64,000 nucleotides of DNA from contig CBDCWT010000031.1 in NCBI GenBank assembly GCA_965223305.1, positions 69,944-133,943 of the forward strand, read 5' to 3'. Position 1 is the stretch's first letter. Each line of letters starts with the position of its first letter. Positions 26,135 through 35,388 of this stretch are shown here, piece by piece. The DNA comes from CBDCWT01 sp965223305. GTDB lineage: Bacteria; Planctomycetota; Planctomycetia; Pirellulales; Pirellulaceae. The notes beneath the pieces are model-generated. The model saw nothing but the letters and a program-made list of their open reading frames with translations. It searched no databases and was not told the DNA's origin. Both the position numbers and the translations under genes were made by a program.

Positions 26135-27882
26135 TCAAGCTGCGATGCCCTTCACCGATGATTGGCGTCGGCGCGGAAACCAACCCACTCCCAACACCGT
26201 TAAAGCAACGCGATCCTCCAGGTTCGGGCGGAAGATGGTCAGCAACGTGAGTGGGATATACCAGGCCATGTAAAGCCCGCCTCCGTCCCCATGCCAAAAC
26301 TGCGTCGCCACCATGACTGCTGCCGAGCAACTGAGCAGTGTTCCCAAGTTCTTTTGAACCGGCCAGAGCGCCAGTGCGGCGCTGAAGGCAAGAAAGGCAG
26401 CAATCACCGGTATCCGATAGGGCTCAATTCCCAAGCCCCAAATGCCGTCCAGCCCCTGGGTGACGGGAAACCAGAGGCCAAACATGCGTCGGACATTCTC
26501 CAGAAAATTAGTGAGGTCGCTCGAAACAAAGGTCATCGAGGCGACCACAGCAACCAGCATCGAAAGCACCCCGGACAGAAATCTCATCAGTCCCCGCTGC
26601 CAGTAGAAACTGATCCACAAAGGTAGTAAGAACACCGGATAATACGCCACTCCGATGGCCAAGCCGATAAACATGCCCGCCGGGAGTGGACGGCGATAAC
26701 AAAGCACAGCCCAAATCAAGAACGCGGCGGGCAGGACGTGGTCAACGCGCCCAGTCATGTGGGCCATGTAGGGCAACATCAGGTACAAGGTGGCAGCGCC
26801 AATTCCAGTTTGGACGTTGCCAAAGTGCCAATAGCCAATCGCCACCAGCCCTATCACCACGGCCAGATGCGATAGAATGGCCATCGTCTTGGCCATCCGC
26901 AGGTACCCGTACTCAGACTTCTCGACCGGCTCGCCCCATTGCTGCGGCATCGTCACCAAGCTGGGCAGCAAGTAGAGGACCGCATTGCCCGGTCCATGAA
27001 ATTCCGCCGTGTTCCCGTCCGGTTGCTCGGCCACTCCCGCCAACATCTGATGGGCCTCTCGCGGGCCTTGCAGGTCCTTTTCAGTGACCGGACTGCTGAC
27101 GACGTTGGCCATCAAGAAGACGAACAACGAGCAACCAATGAATGTCAGGCCACCGGTCGATAGATTCGGTTCCAGCAGGGGACGACGCACCATCGTCGGG
27201 TCGAGCAGTAACCTCAGCAACAGCAGACCGCTGGCCGATAACAGCCAGATGAACCCAAAGGCCCTCAGCCTGAAGGGCGTCACGGCGGCTTGCGAGGTTT
27301 CGGTCGAGTCTGTATCGCCCGCGGCCAGTTCATCTCCCGCGGCTACGTCGGTACCCGTCGCGGCAGGTACTGGACCGTCTTCGGTGTCGGCTGAGATCTG
27401 CTCGTCGGCAACCTGGAGGTCCTGCCGTGCAGGTTCGACCGCTGCACTGTCGGTGGCTTCGTCGGACACGGGATCGCCGCCGAGATCCGAGTCCCGCTGA
27501 TCGGCTGGCGCCGCGCTGGTGGATGACTCAGCATCAGCGGCCGCCGCTTGATCTGCGGCTAACTCTTGAGACGCCTCGCCGAATCCGCGCAGCAACTCCT
27601 CGTCACCGAAATGGACAAAGAGCAGACCTGGCGCCAAGCTGATCAGCAGCGCCAAGTCAAGGTTGCGGATGCCTCCAGAAGCGTCCGAACTTGAAGAACA
27701 ACCCAATCATCAACAGCGAAGACAGATACGCCCACGTCGTTGGATGGACTGGATAGTAATGTAGTAGGAACTCACTCATGCGCAACGAATCCCGAAACAC
27801 CCGCTCCGCATCGTAGTACTTGGACCACACCAAGACGGTCGATGATCAACCGGGTCGGAGACAACGTCCAGATATTCAGCAT
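26135..27882 (-). CDS. Polytopic membrane protein (GT-C-like?), frameshifted N-terminus
   Basis: The uninterrupted part is 27706-26135 (523 codons). It encodes about ten hydrophobic helices, with an Asp/Glu/Ala-rich hydrophilic insert near residues 45-140 and loops such as HMTGRVDHVLPAAFLIW. Upstream, a frame reading VWSKYYDAERVFRDSLRM and TTWAYLSSLLMIGLFFKFG continues into RIRNLDLALLISLAPGLLF only after a shift near 27672, and a second shift near 27820 links it to an ATG at 27882. So the real protein probably starts at about 27882. It may be a glycosyltransferase-C-type or related planctomycete membrane protein; function unknown. Confidence 0.6.
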
Positions 27883-28043
27883 ACGGAGATGCCGTCGTTT
27901 TTCAAGGCGAGCCGTTGGATTTGCGCGTTGGAGGACGCCTCATAATAGCTTCCTGACAAATGGCTTACGGCGATACGACGGCGACGACGACAGTTGCTAG
28001 TCAGGCGGCACCGCAGGGCGATCGGTTGGCCGCCGTCTGAGGC
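27883..28043. other. Short intergenic stretch
   Basis: Contains no recognisable gene or repeat. It probably carries the promoter of the membrane protein. Confidence 0.4.
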
Positions 28044-29271
28044 TCATCGCGCAAGGTCGGACTGGCGGAGCCGCCGCAGCGCTTCGTCCGCCCACGGGCT
28101 GCCCGGTGATAACGTGAGGAACTCGCGCCAGTGATATTCGGCCTCTTGTCGCCGGTTCAAATCGTCCAGCGCACCGGCCAAATGGTAGTGGACGTCAGGA
28201 TAGTCGGGATGATAGGCCAACGTTCCCCTGAAACGCAGCAACCGCCAGTTCCAGCTCGCCCATCTCCGCGAGAACACACCCCAAGTTGGCGCGGGCTTCC
28301 ACAAAGTCCTCGTCGAGCTCGATCGCCATAAAGTAGCGTTCGCGAGCCGCGGATATATCACCCAAACGGTAGAGCAGCTCCGCCAAACGAAAGCAGATTT
28401 CGGGGCGCGGGCCAGCCGAAGTCAGCGCGGCGCGGTACATCTCGGCGGCTGCATCGAGACAATTGTCGTCCTCATAGGTGGCCGCTAGCTGAACCATCTC
28501 TTCAGGAGTGCACGTTTCACGCTGCTCACTTAGGTAGTCCGCCAAGGCCAGAGTTGGCTGGTCCTCTCCCTCAGGCAGTTCCGACTCACCGGCCTCCTCC
28601 GTCTCCAACGAATCGAAATCGATCCGCAGCTGTCCGCCTGGCTCGACCAGCCCTCCGCCCTGCCGCAGCAGCAGCTGCTGTCCTTCCACAATGACGGATA
28701 ACTGGGCGAGTGGCCGCTCGACATCTGGCACGTACTTCGACAGCTGTGCCAACTTCTTCTCGATCGCCTTGGGAGAGGCGCCCGCAGCTAACAGTTGGGC
28801 CAGATGGCGCGCTGTGGCGACCTCTTGAAAATCGAAGTACGGCAAGCGGTGAACTTCACGAGCGGGGACGATCAAGCCGCAGCGATGCCAGCGACGGATT
28901 GCCGAGACCGAGACTCCTAACAACTCGGCCAGCATCGCCGGTGTGTAGAGCCGTCTAATCGACTGCTCGCCGTCTACGAGACCCAGGCGTTGCCAGAGTT
29001 GTGTCTCGGAGATAATCTCCAGACGACCTTCGCCCGCCGCCCGATGAATCGTCTCGTCCAGCAACTCCTCGTCGTCGCCGATTGGCAATTCGTCTGCCCC
29101 GACCACGATCAGGTCGACGTCGGCACTGCATTCCGCGGCCGCTGTGCCACCATGCTGGCGGACAAACTGCTGCGCTTCTCGCTTGGTAAGCCCTCCGAGC
29201 TTGCCCACAAAAGCCACGCGCCTGCCTTGCAGCAGTTGGGCAACGTCACTATCCGCGGCGACGGGCATCAT
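28044..29271 (-). CDS. BRCT-MerR-TPR fusion protein, frameshifted near C-terminus
   Basis: An N-terminal BRCT-like segment (GRRVAFVGKLGGLTKREAQQ, VDLIVVGADEL) is followed by a MerR-type helix-turn-helix (YTPAMLAELLGVSVSAIRRW). A linker with acidic residues leads to TPR units (PEEMVQLAATYEDDNCLDAA; ARANLGCVLAEMGELELAVA). The frame ends prematurely at 28195, but another frame continues TPR sequence (DVHYHLAGALDDLNRRQEAE) to 28044, so one base change near 28225 splits the gene. I use the ATG at 29271; an upstream in-frame start at 29334 exists. It is probably a DNA-binding or scaffold protein of unknown role. Confidence 0.7.
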
Positions 29272-29436
29272 AGAGGATAGTGTCGCGAGCGGCAGATCTA
29301 GTGTCAATGTGCACCGGCCGCGGCGCAGGCACAATCACTCGATCAACTTAGCCAAAAGACGCAACGACGCGTTGCGTGGGAGTCGTTCCGCAGCAGGTCC
29401 CTCGGCCGTGCGCCGCGGTGCAGCAGGATCCCGAAT

Positions 29437-30723
29437 TCAGTTTTCGCCCTCGTCACTGGGCGAAACAGGGTTGCGCACAAGATTGGACCTCTCGGAGTTG
29501 GCCGCTTCAGCGGACCCGGTGCCCGCCTCGGCGGACCCGCCGCTGTCGGTCTCCGCTGACCCAGCTTCCTCACCGGACCCTGCATCTGCACCGGACTCAG
29601 CACCTGCCGCTTCCGCGGACGACTCCGCTTCCGTCGGCTCTTTTCGCGCCTCGGTCAGCTCCGGAGCAACATCGGCAGCGGTCGGGCTACCTGCCGCCGC
29701 CGGTGGAACGGCATAGCTTGGGAAGGAAGTCGACGGCGCTCCGTAGTACGTCGAACCACCCAAGTACGAGCCGCAAGGGTCGACGGGCACTCGCATCGTT
29801 ACCGTGCGAGGAACCATGCGAGTCGTCGTGTAGGGTACCCACTTCGCTACGGTATGCGGCACCTGCACGGTCTTGGTCTCAGAGACCATCTTGCAGACTC
29901 TGACCTGTACCGGCTCGATCCTATCTTCCCACTCGATCCTCTGTGTTGTGTAGGTAACCGGCTTGGTCACCTGTTGCTCGACCCATTTGCAGACTTGGAC
30001 TTGGACCGGATTGCTGACAACTTCGTCCACATAGCGGGTCACCGAAACGGGCACCTTTTGGGTGACGACTTTTTGTTGGTACGTCGTCTGTGGAACTTGG
30101 CAAGCGACCACGTTGGGCACGTACTGACGCTGGACGGTATACCGTCCAGCGGCTTGGGTCGGCACCCAGTGAAATCCTCCGCGGCGAAAGACCGTCGTAC
30201 CTGTCAACGGATCCGCGGCATAGCCGCCTGGCAACCAGCGCAGCCGGTTACGGACCACTCCTGGTGAATAGACCATCTGGTCGACGAGTCCACCCTGATC
30301 GACATACTGTGTCCTCATCGTGGTGACCGGCTCGTAGGAGACGTAGTTGCGATCCTGCAACACCGTCTCCGTCACAGGCCGCCGCACAGTGTGTTGCCGA
30401 TAGCGTGTTTCGGTCTCCATCACCGGACGAAGGACCTTATAGACTTCCTGGCGTGTGTGTGTTTCGACAACCGGCTTCGCCACCCGATATCGGCGCTCAC
30501 GCGACTCGGTTTCCCAAACCGGGCGCGTGGAGGTGACCTGGCGGTTCTCCAACACTGTCTCGTATTGCAAACGATATGAGGTGACCTGCTGAGGCTCGTA
30601 AACGGTCTGGTTGATGACCTGACAATCGGCACCGATGACCGTCTGTGCCGAAGCGATGGATCCGCCGGCGAGACTCGCCAGCAAAGAGACGATCGCTACA
30701 CAGGGTTTGAACAACTTCGTCAT
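29437..30723 (-). CDS. YTV-like repetitive secreted cell-wall protein
   Basis: This 428-residue protein has a signal peptide (FKPCVAIVSLLASLAGGS). About 280 residues of Tyr/Thr/Val/Arg-rich beta repeats follow, with recurring phrases such as YEPQQVTSYRLQYETV, RRPVTETVLQDRNYV and KPVTYTTQRIEW, plus regularly spaced Cys-containing QVCKWVEQQV motifs. The C-terminus is Ala/Glu/Ser-rich and acidic. The composition resembles the YTV proteins described from planctomycete cell walls. Likely a structural envelope component; cysteines may cross-link it. Confidence 0.7.
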   Translation of the reverse strand: MTKLFKPCVAIVSLLASLAGGSIASAQTVIGADCQVINQTVYEPQQVTSYRLQYETVLENRQVTSTRPVWETESRERRYRVAKPVVETHTRQEVYKVLRPVMETETRYRQHTVRRPVTETVLQDRNYVSYEPVTTMRTQYVDQGGLVDQMVYSPGVVRNRLRWLPGGYAADPLTGTTVFRRGGFHWVPTQAAGRYTVQRQYVPNVVACQVPQTTYQQKVVTQKVPVSVTRYVDEVVSNPVQVQVCKWVEQQVTKPVTYTTQRIEWEDRIEPVQVRVCKMVSETKTVQVPHTVAKWVPYTTTRMVPRTVTMRVPVDPCGSYLGGSTYYGAPSTSFPSYAVPPAAAGSPTAADVAPELTEARKEPTEAESSAEAAGAESGADAGSGEEAGSAETDSGGSAEAGTGSAEAANSERSNLVRNPVSPSDEGEN

Positions 30724-31291
30724 TTGCGTTTCTCACCTCACACGATTCGTTACCGCCGCGCATCGCGCCCGTTCGAGAAAGGCGCCCTCTACACACGAGT
30801 TTGCCGAACGAAGGCCAAAGTCGCAAACGGAAAAATCCGCGTCTGGCCGGTAACCACGTCTCAAACGCCAACCACCGTTCGGCTTACGGCAGACAAAATT
30901 TTGTTGGAAGTTTCTTAAAGACGTTTTGACCTAACCGCCGACAATACTACGTTACTATCAAGCTTATTCATACCGAATAGAACTTGATCGTCAACGGATC
31001 GAAAAGAATACCCTCCTACAAGCGCTACAACTGCCAGAGTTGCTGCAACTGATGCCTCTTGCGCAGTCTACTGAAACTCGAAAATGGGTACCGTGGAGGA
31101 AGGCACACGGCACTCTCTTTAACGAGCTGGCGGGTTGTAGGTGTCTTCGCTCGACTAGCTGTTGCTAGCTCCAGCCGCTACGATTCTTGAGGGACACTTG
31201 GTCTCAACAACGAGCGCTGCACGCCACGAGACGACCACCTTTTGCACGTGGTCGAACTTCAGTCCCCGCACCAGCCCACAATGGACAAACG
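30724..31291. other. Intergenic stretch between divergent genes
   Basis: About 570 bases. The open frame running from 31187 into the dehydrogenase is probably not translated before 31292. No family, RNA or repeat recognised. Confidence 0.4.
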
Positions 31292-32260
31292 ATGACCGCA
31301 GCACGGCCAGTCATTGTCATTCCCGGTGACGACCCGGTTCAAATCGCTGATTCACCTCGGCTCGACCAACTCCGGCAGCTCGGCGACCTACATATCTACC
31401 GTGACCGGCCCGCCACGCCCGCAGAGCAAGTCGAGCGCTTGCGCGATGCTGACGTGCTGTTGAACTCTCGCGGGCAAGTCAAATGGCCGGGTGAGCTGCT
31501 GGCCCAGTTGCCGCGGCTAAAGATGATCACGACCTGCAGCATCGGCACCGACTCGATCGATCTAACAGCGGCGCGCGAACGAGGCATCCTGGTTTCGAAC
31601 ATACCCGGCCGCACAGCGCCGGTCGTCGCCGAGCACGCTCTTGCCCTGATGTTCGCCGCGGCCAAACGGGTGGCCTACCAAACCAGCGAACTGAAGGCGG
31701 GTCGCTGGACGCGCACCGAGAACATCTTGCTAGCGGGAAAGACGCTAGGCGTCGTAGGGGCCGGGGCGATCGGCCGGGAGATGATCCGGCTTGGACAGGC
31801 GGTCGGCATGCGGGTCATCGCCTGGACTTTCAATCCATCTACGTCCCGGGAACACGAGCTGGGTGTCCCCTTCGTCCAGCTCGATCAGCTACTCACCGAG
31901 AGCGATGTGGTGAGTGTTCACATTCGGCTGACCCCTGATAGCCGGGGATTCATCGGCGCCGCTCAACTGGCTCAGATGAAACAAGGCAGCCTGCTCGTGA
32001 ACAGCGCGCGTGGAGATATCGTCGACTCGAACGCTCTTGTCGCCGCACTGGCAGCAGGACATCTCGCCGGCGCAGCCCTGGACGTGTTTGACTCCGAGCC
32101 TTTACCGGCCGACCATCCGATTCTGGGCTGTGAACAGGTCGTGTTGACGCCACACAATGCCGACCAAACGCCCGAAGGTATCGATTTGCTGAACGCCGGC
32201 GCGGTGGAGAACGTGCTAGCGTTCTTGAATGGCCATCCACAGAACGTGGTCACGAAGTAG
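31292..32260 (+). CDS. D-isomer-specific 2-hydroxyacid dehydrogenase
   Basis: From the ATG at 31292 the protein has 322 residues. It has the NAD-binding motif LGVVGAGAIGREM and the catalytic residues of the family: Arg in VNSARGDIVD, Glu in DVFDSEPLP and His in VLTPHNADQTP. Such enzymes reduce 2-keto acids to D-2-hydroxy acids or the reverse with NAD(P)H in the cytoplasm. Its stop is three bases from the stop of the convergent HEAT-repeat gene. The precise substrate cannot be assigned. Confidence 0.88.
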   Translation: MTAARPVIVIPGDDPVQIADSPRLDQLRQLGDLHIYRDRPATPAEQVERLRDADVLLNSRGQVKWPGELLAQLPRLKMITTCSIGTDSIDLTAARERGILVSNIPGRTAPVVAEHALALMFAAAKRVAYQTSELKAGRWTRTENILLAGKTLGVVGAGAIGREMIRLGQAVGMRVIAWTFNPSTSREHELGVPFVQLDQLLTESDVVSVHIRLTPDSRGFIGAAQLAQMKQGSLLVNSARGDIVDSNALVAALAAGHLAGAALDVFDSEPLPADHPILGCEQVVLTPHNADQTPEGIDLLNAGAVENVLAFLNGHPQNVVTK

Positions 32261-32263
32261 AGG

Positions 32264-33301
32264 TCACGGGGAGGCAGTGGCCCGCGTCAGCGTGATCAAG
32301 ACCTCTCGTGCCTTGATGCGAATGCCGGTATGAGTCCGCGCAGGGAAGTTCTCTAAATCCGAGTCGATCAAGTCTTGTAACGCTGAAGTAAGCGGCGACA
32401 AGTCGTCACCGTCGTTGTTCTTCGCTAACTCGGCCGCTCCGCGAATGCCGTTCGTAATCACCATCAATCGCTTGGATTCCTTGCCGCCCTGATGTGACTC
32501 CGTGTCGGCAGCGGCCTCGTTCGCTGGATCCAGCATTTCGAGTAGCACTGAGATCGCGCGGGGATCGCCGCCACGCGCCAAGCCGAGCGCTGCGTTGTAG
32601 CGCGCGTTGGCATACCCATCCGCGAGCAACATTTCGAGGCGATCGTGGGCTGCGGAACTGCCGACGATACCTAGGGCGAAGGCGGCTGTCGAGCGTAGCT
32701 CCGCGCGAGCTTCACTTTCCTGCTGGCTGTCAGAGCGTTCGCGCGCGGCAGCCTGCAGCACCTTCATTACCGCTTCCTCTTGGGCGGTCTCGCCGTGTGA
32801 CGCAAAAACGGCAATCGCTTCGATGGCCGCGCGGCGGACGTCAATGTCCCGCAGGCTCCTCTCCTGCACCGCGGCGGTTAGCAAGGGAGGTAGAGCCGAA
32901 GCCGTTCGAAATTCACCCAGAGCTCGGCAGAGGAACATCCGCAGCCGGATGTGTTTTTCTTCGCTGCCGCCGGACTCCAACTGCTGCAGCAAGATCGCCC
33001 CTAGCTCCTCCGCCATCTCCGGATCCGACTTCAGATGATCGTAGTCTGGATTTCGTAGCAGGTCCGCCAACGTAAGCGCCTTCTGCCAGCTGGCATCGTT
33101 CAGCTGACGAAGATCTTGAACCAGCTGCCGCGGGTTGCTTCCCATATGGGCGAGCCAGTTGAGCATCAGCCAGACCATGACGATGATCGTGACAATCACC
33201 ATCGGGATGACAAATAGCTGCAAGAGAAACCCGGCGGACGGAGGTTGGACCGGGGGAAGCGGCTGAGGATCCGGAGAGGTAGCCTGTTGATCGGAGTCCA
33301 T
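32264..33301 (-). CDS. HEAT-repeat protein with N-terminal membrane anchor
   Basis: This 345-residue protein starts with a Pro/Gln-rich cytoplasmic tail, then one transmembrane helix (LFVIPMVIVTIIVMVWLML). A C-terminal alpha-solenoid follows, with repeats such as CRALGEFRTASALPPLLTA, VRRAAIEAIAVFASHG and ARYNAALGLARGGDPRAISV. No catalytic motif is seen. Probably a membrane-tethered scaffold; function unknown. Confidence 0.75.
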   Translation of the reverse strand: MDSDQQATSPDPQPLPPVQPPSAGFLLQLFVIPMVIVTIIVMVWLMLNWLAHMGSNPRQLVQDLRQLNDASWQKALTLADLLRNPDYDHLKSDPEMAEELGAILLQQLESGGSEEKHIRLRMFLCRALGEFRTASALPPLLTAAVQERSLRDIDVRRAAIEAIAVFASHGETAQEEAVMKVLQAAARERSDSQQESEARAELRSTAAFALGIVGSSAAHDRLEMLLADGYANARYNAALGLARGGDPRAISVLLEMLDPANEAAADTESHQGGKESKRLMVITNGIRGAAELAKNNDGDDLSPLTSALQDLIDSDLENFPARTHTGIRIKAREVLITLTRATASP

Positions 33302-33518
33302 GGATTCGGGTCGTCTCTAGGTAGCTAAATACTGACAGCAACTCTTTGTAGTCGTTTTCGGATGATCCATCGAGTGCTGTTGACCCTGGCAGATTGTCGC
33401 AGGCGAGCGGTGGACCAGTCTCGGCCACGCAGCCATCCCTCCTCGCTCGGACATCCACCTCACCCTCCCGCTCGGAGGTCGTGCAGCTTTTAAGTTATCT
33501 GTTTGCCAGGGTTTAGCG

Positions 33519-33671
33519 GTAGGCCGGAACAAGCGGCGCCAGCAGCCATCCCTGCGCCTACGATTTCCCACGCCGCGCTGTTCCGGCAACACCGGTTTGA
33601 TGCGTCGCCGGAACAGCGCGGCGCTCACGGAGTGTGAAGCCAGAGCTCTCCCGCCGCTTGTTCCGGCCTAC
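33519..33671. repeat. Long palindromic repeat GTAGGCCGGAACAAGCGGCG, copy 1
   Basis: Starts GTAGGCCGGAACAAGCGGCG and ends CCGCTTGTTCCGGCCTAC, with an internal CGCCGCGCTGTTCCGGC / GCCGGAACAGCGCGGCG pair, so nearly the whole 153 bases can fold back. A second copy lies at 48670-48852. Confidence 0.75.
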
Positions 33672-33679
33672 AGCTCTCC

Positions 33680-33870
33680 GGCTACAAATCAGCCGGAATG
33701 CGTTAGCCCACGGTTCCTGGCGCTTCCGGCTCGGCGGGAGCCTCGCCCTCCCGGCCTGGTGACGGATGACCTCTAAATCTGCGCCAAACTCTGGCGAGTT
33801 CGGCCCCACTCCGAGGGGAGAGTGAAGAAAGACGAAATCACGGACTAAGCTAGAAGCTGCACGACCTCCT
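33680..33870. repeat. Mosaic intergenic repeat block
   Basis: Contains TGCGTTAGCCCACGGTT, GGCGGGAGCCTCGCCCTCCC, CCAAACTCTGGCGAGTTCGG and a trailing AGCTGCACGACCTCC, in the order seen in other intergenic blocks. The rest of 33302-34047 holds no recognisable gene. Confidence 0.7.
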
Positions 33871-34047
33871 CGCGTAAACTCCTCACTGCGGCTCTTCCTC
33901 CGGATGTGGATGGTCAAGCGGTTGTCGGCATCACGATCCCTGCCTGTAAGTATCGACAACGGAAGTACTTATCGCCGAAAACTTGTCGCCGGTTTATTCT
34001 ACCCTAGGATTCAGGAGGGATAGAATCCAGAGAAAGCGAGGCCACTT

Positions 34048-35388
34048 ATGCTAATGCGATGGGCTGAGGGTGATGTTCCGTGTTTGCGGACGGAGTTGCC
34101 CGGCCCGCAAGCCCGCAAGCTTGTGGCGCTGGACGAGCAGTTCACGTCCCCCTCCTATACACGCGAATACCCGCTTGCCGTGGCGCGCGCGTCGGGTGCC
34201 GTGATCGAAGATCTGGACGGCAACCGGTTTCTAGACTTTACGGCCGGAATCGCCGTTTGCTCTACCGGCCACTGCCATCCGAGGGTTGTCGAGGCCATTC
34301 AGAGGCAGGCTGAGCGGTTGCTGCACATGTCGGGTACCGACTTTTACTACGGCCCGCAGGCCGAATTGGCTAGGAAGCTGGCCCAGATCGTTCCGGGCGA
34401 CGACGCGAAACGTGTGTTCTTTACGAATTCGGGCGCCGAGTCCGTTGAGGCGGCGTTCAAACTGGCTCGCCACCACACCGGCCGGCGGCAGATGATTGCG
34501 TTCTTCGGGGCGTTTCATGGCCGTACAATGGGGGCGCTCTCGCTCACCGGCAGCAAGGTCACACAGCGCGCGGGTTTCGCCCCGTTTGTGCCCGGGGTCA
34601 CCCACGTCGACTATCCAAACTGCTACCGGGATATGGGGCTGTCGGAGGCCGAGTGCTGCCAGCGGACGATCGATCAGATCGAAGAGTTGTTCCGGAAAAC
34701 TGTGCCACCGGACGACGTCGCGGCGATCGTTGTCGAGCCGATCCAAGGTGAGGGTGGTTATGTTGTCCCACCTGCAAACTTCCATCAACGGTTGAAATCG
34801 CTCGCCGCAGAGCACGGAATCCTCTATGTCGTCGACGAAGTACAGGCGGGGATGGGCCGTACGGGTAGGATGCTGGCTATCGAGCACTGGGGCGTCGAGC
34901 CAGACATCATCTGCTTGGCAAAAGGGCTGGCTTCCGGGATGCCGTTAGGCGCCATCGTTGCCCGGGAGAGTGTCATGGATTGGCCGCCCGGCGCTCACGC
35001 CAGCACGTTCGGAGGCAATCCAGTTTGCTGTGCGGCCGCGCTGGAGACGATTGCCCTGTTGGAACAAAGTCTGATCGAGAATGCAGCTGAAGTAGGTGAC
35101 GAACTACTAACGGGCCTTGGTGCATTGGCCGATCGGCACGACGCCATCGGCGACGTGCGAGGCAAGGGTCTGATGGTGGGAGTCGAGTTAGTGAAAGATC
35201 GGCGAAGTCGTCAGCCGGCTGCCGATCTTCGCGACGCGGCCGTCGCCAGGTCTTTTGAAAAGGGCCTATTGCTGCTGGGTTGTGGCAGCAACTCCGTTCG
35301 CTTCTGTCCACCTTTGGTGGTCGGCTCCCACGAGGTGCGGACAGCGGTTTCCATCTTTGACGAGGTGTTGCAGGAACTTTCCCAATGA
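34048..35388 (+). CDS. Class III PLP aminotransferase (lysine/ornithine-type)
   Basis: This 446-residue protein has the class III aminotransferase features: DLDGNRFLDFTAGIAV, TNSGAESVEAAFKLAR, FHGRTMGALSLTGSK, the PLP-contacting YVVDEVQAGMGRTG and the Schiff-base lysine in ICLAKGLASGMPLGA. It resembles acetylornithine/4-aminobutyrate/lysine-6-aminotransferases. The stop overlaps the start of an ALDH7-like gene by 4 bases, which points to transfer of a terminal amine followed by oxidation of the aldehyde, most simply lysine to 2-aminoadipate. Substrate assignment is inference. Confidence 0.85.
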   Translation: MLMRWAEGDVPCLRTELPGPQARKLVALDEQFTSPSYTREYPLAVARASGAVIEDLDGNRFLDFTAGIAVCSTGHCHPRVVEAIQRQAERLLHMSGTDFYYGPQAELARKLAQIVPGDDAKRVFFTNSGAESVEAAFKLARHHTGRRQMIAFFGAFHGRTMGALSLTGSKVTQRAGFAPFVPGVTHVDYPNCYRDMGLSEAECCQRTIDQIEELFRKTVPPDDVAAIVVEPIQGEGGYVVPPANFHQRLKSLAAEHGILYVVDEVQAGMGRTGRMLAIEHWGVEPDIICLAKGLASGMPLGAIVARESVMDWPPGAHASTFGGNPVCCAAALETIALLEQSLIENAAEVGDELLTGLGALADRHDAIGDVRGKGLMVGVELVKDRRSRQPAADLRDAAVARSFEKGLLLLGCGSNSVRFCPPLVVGSHEVRTAVSIFDEVLQELSQ

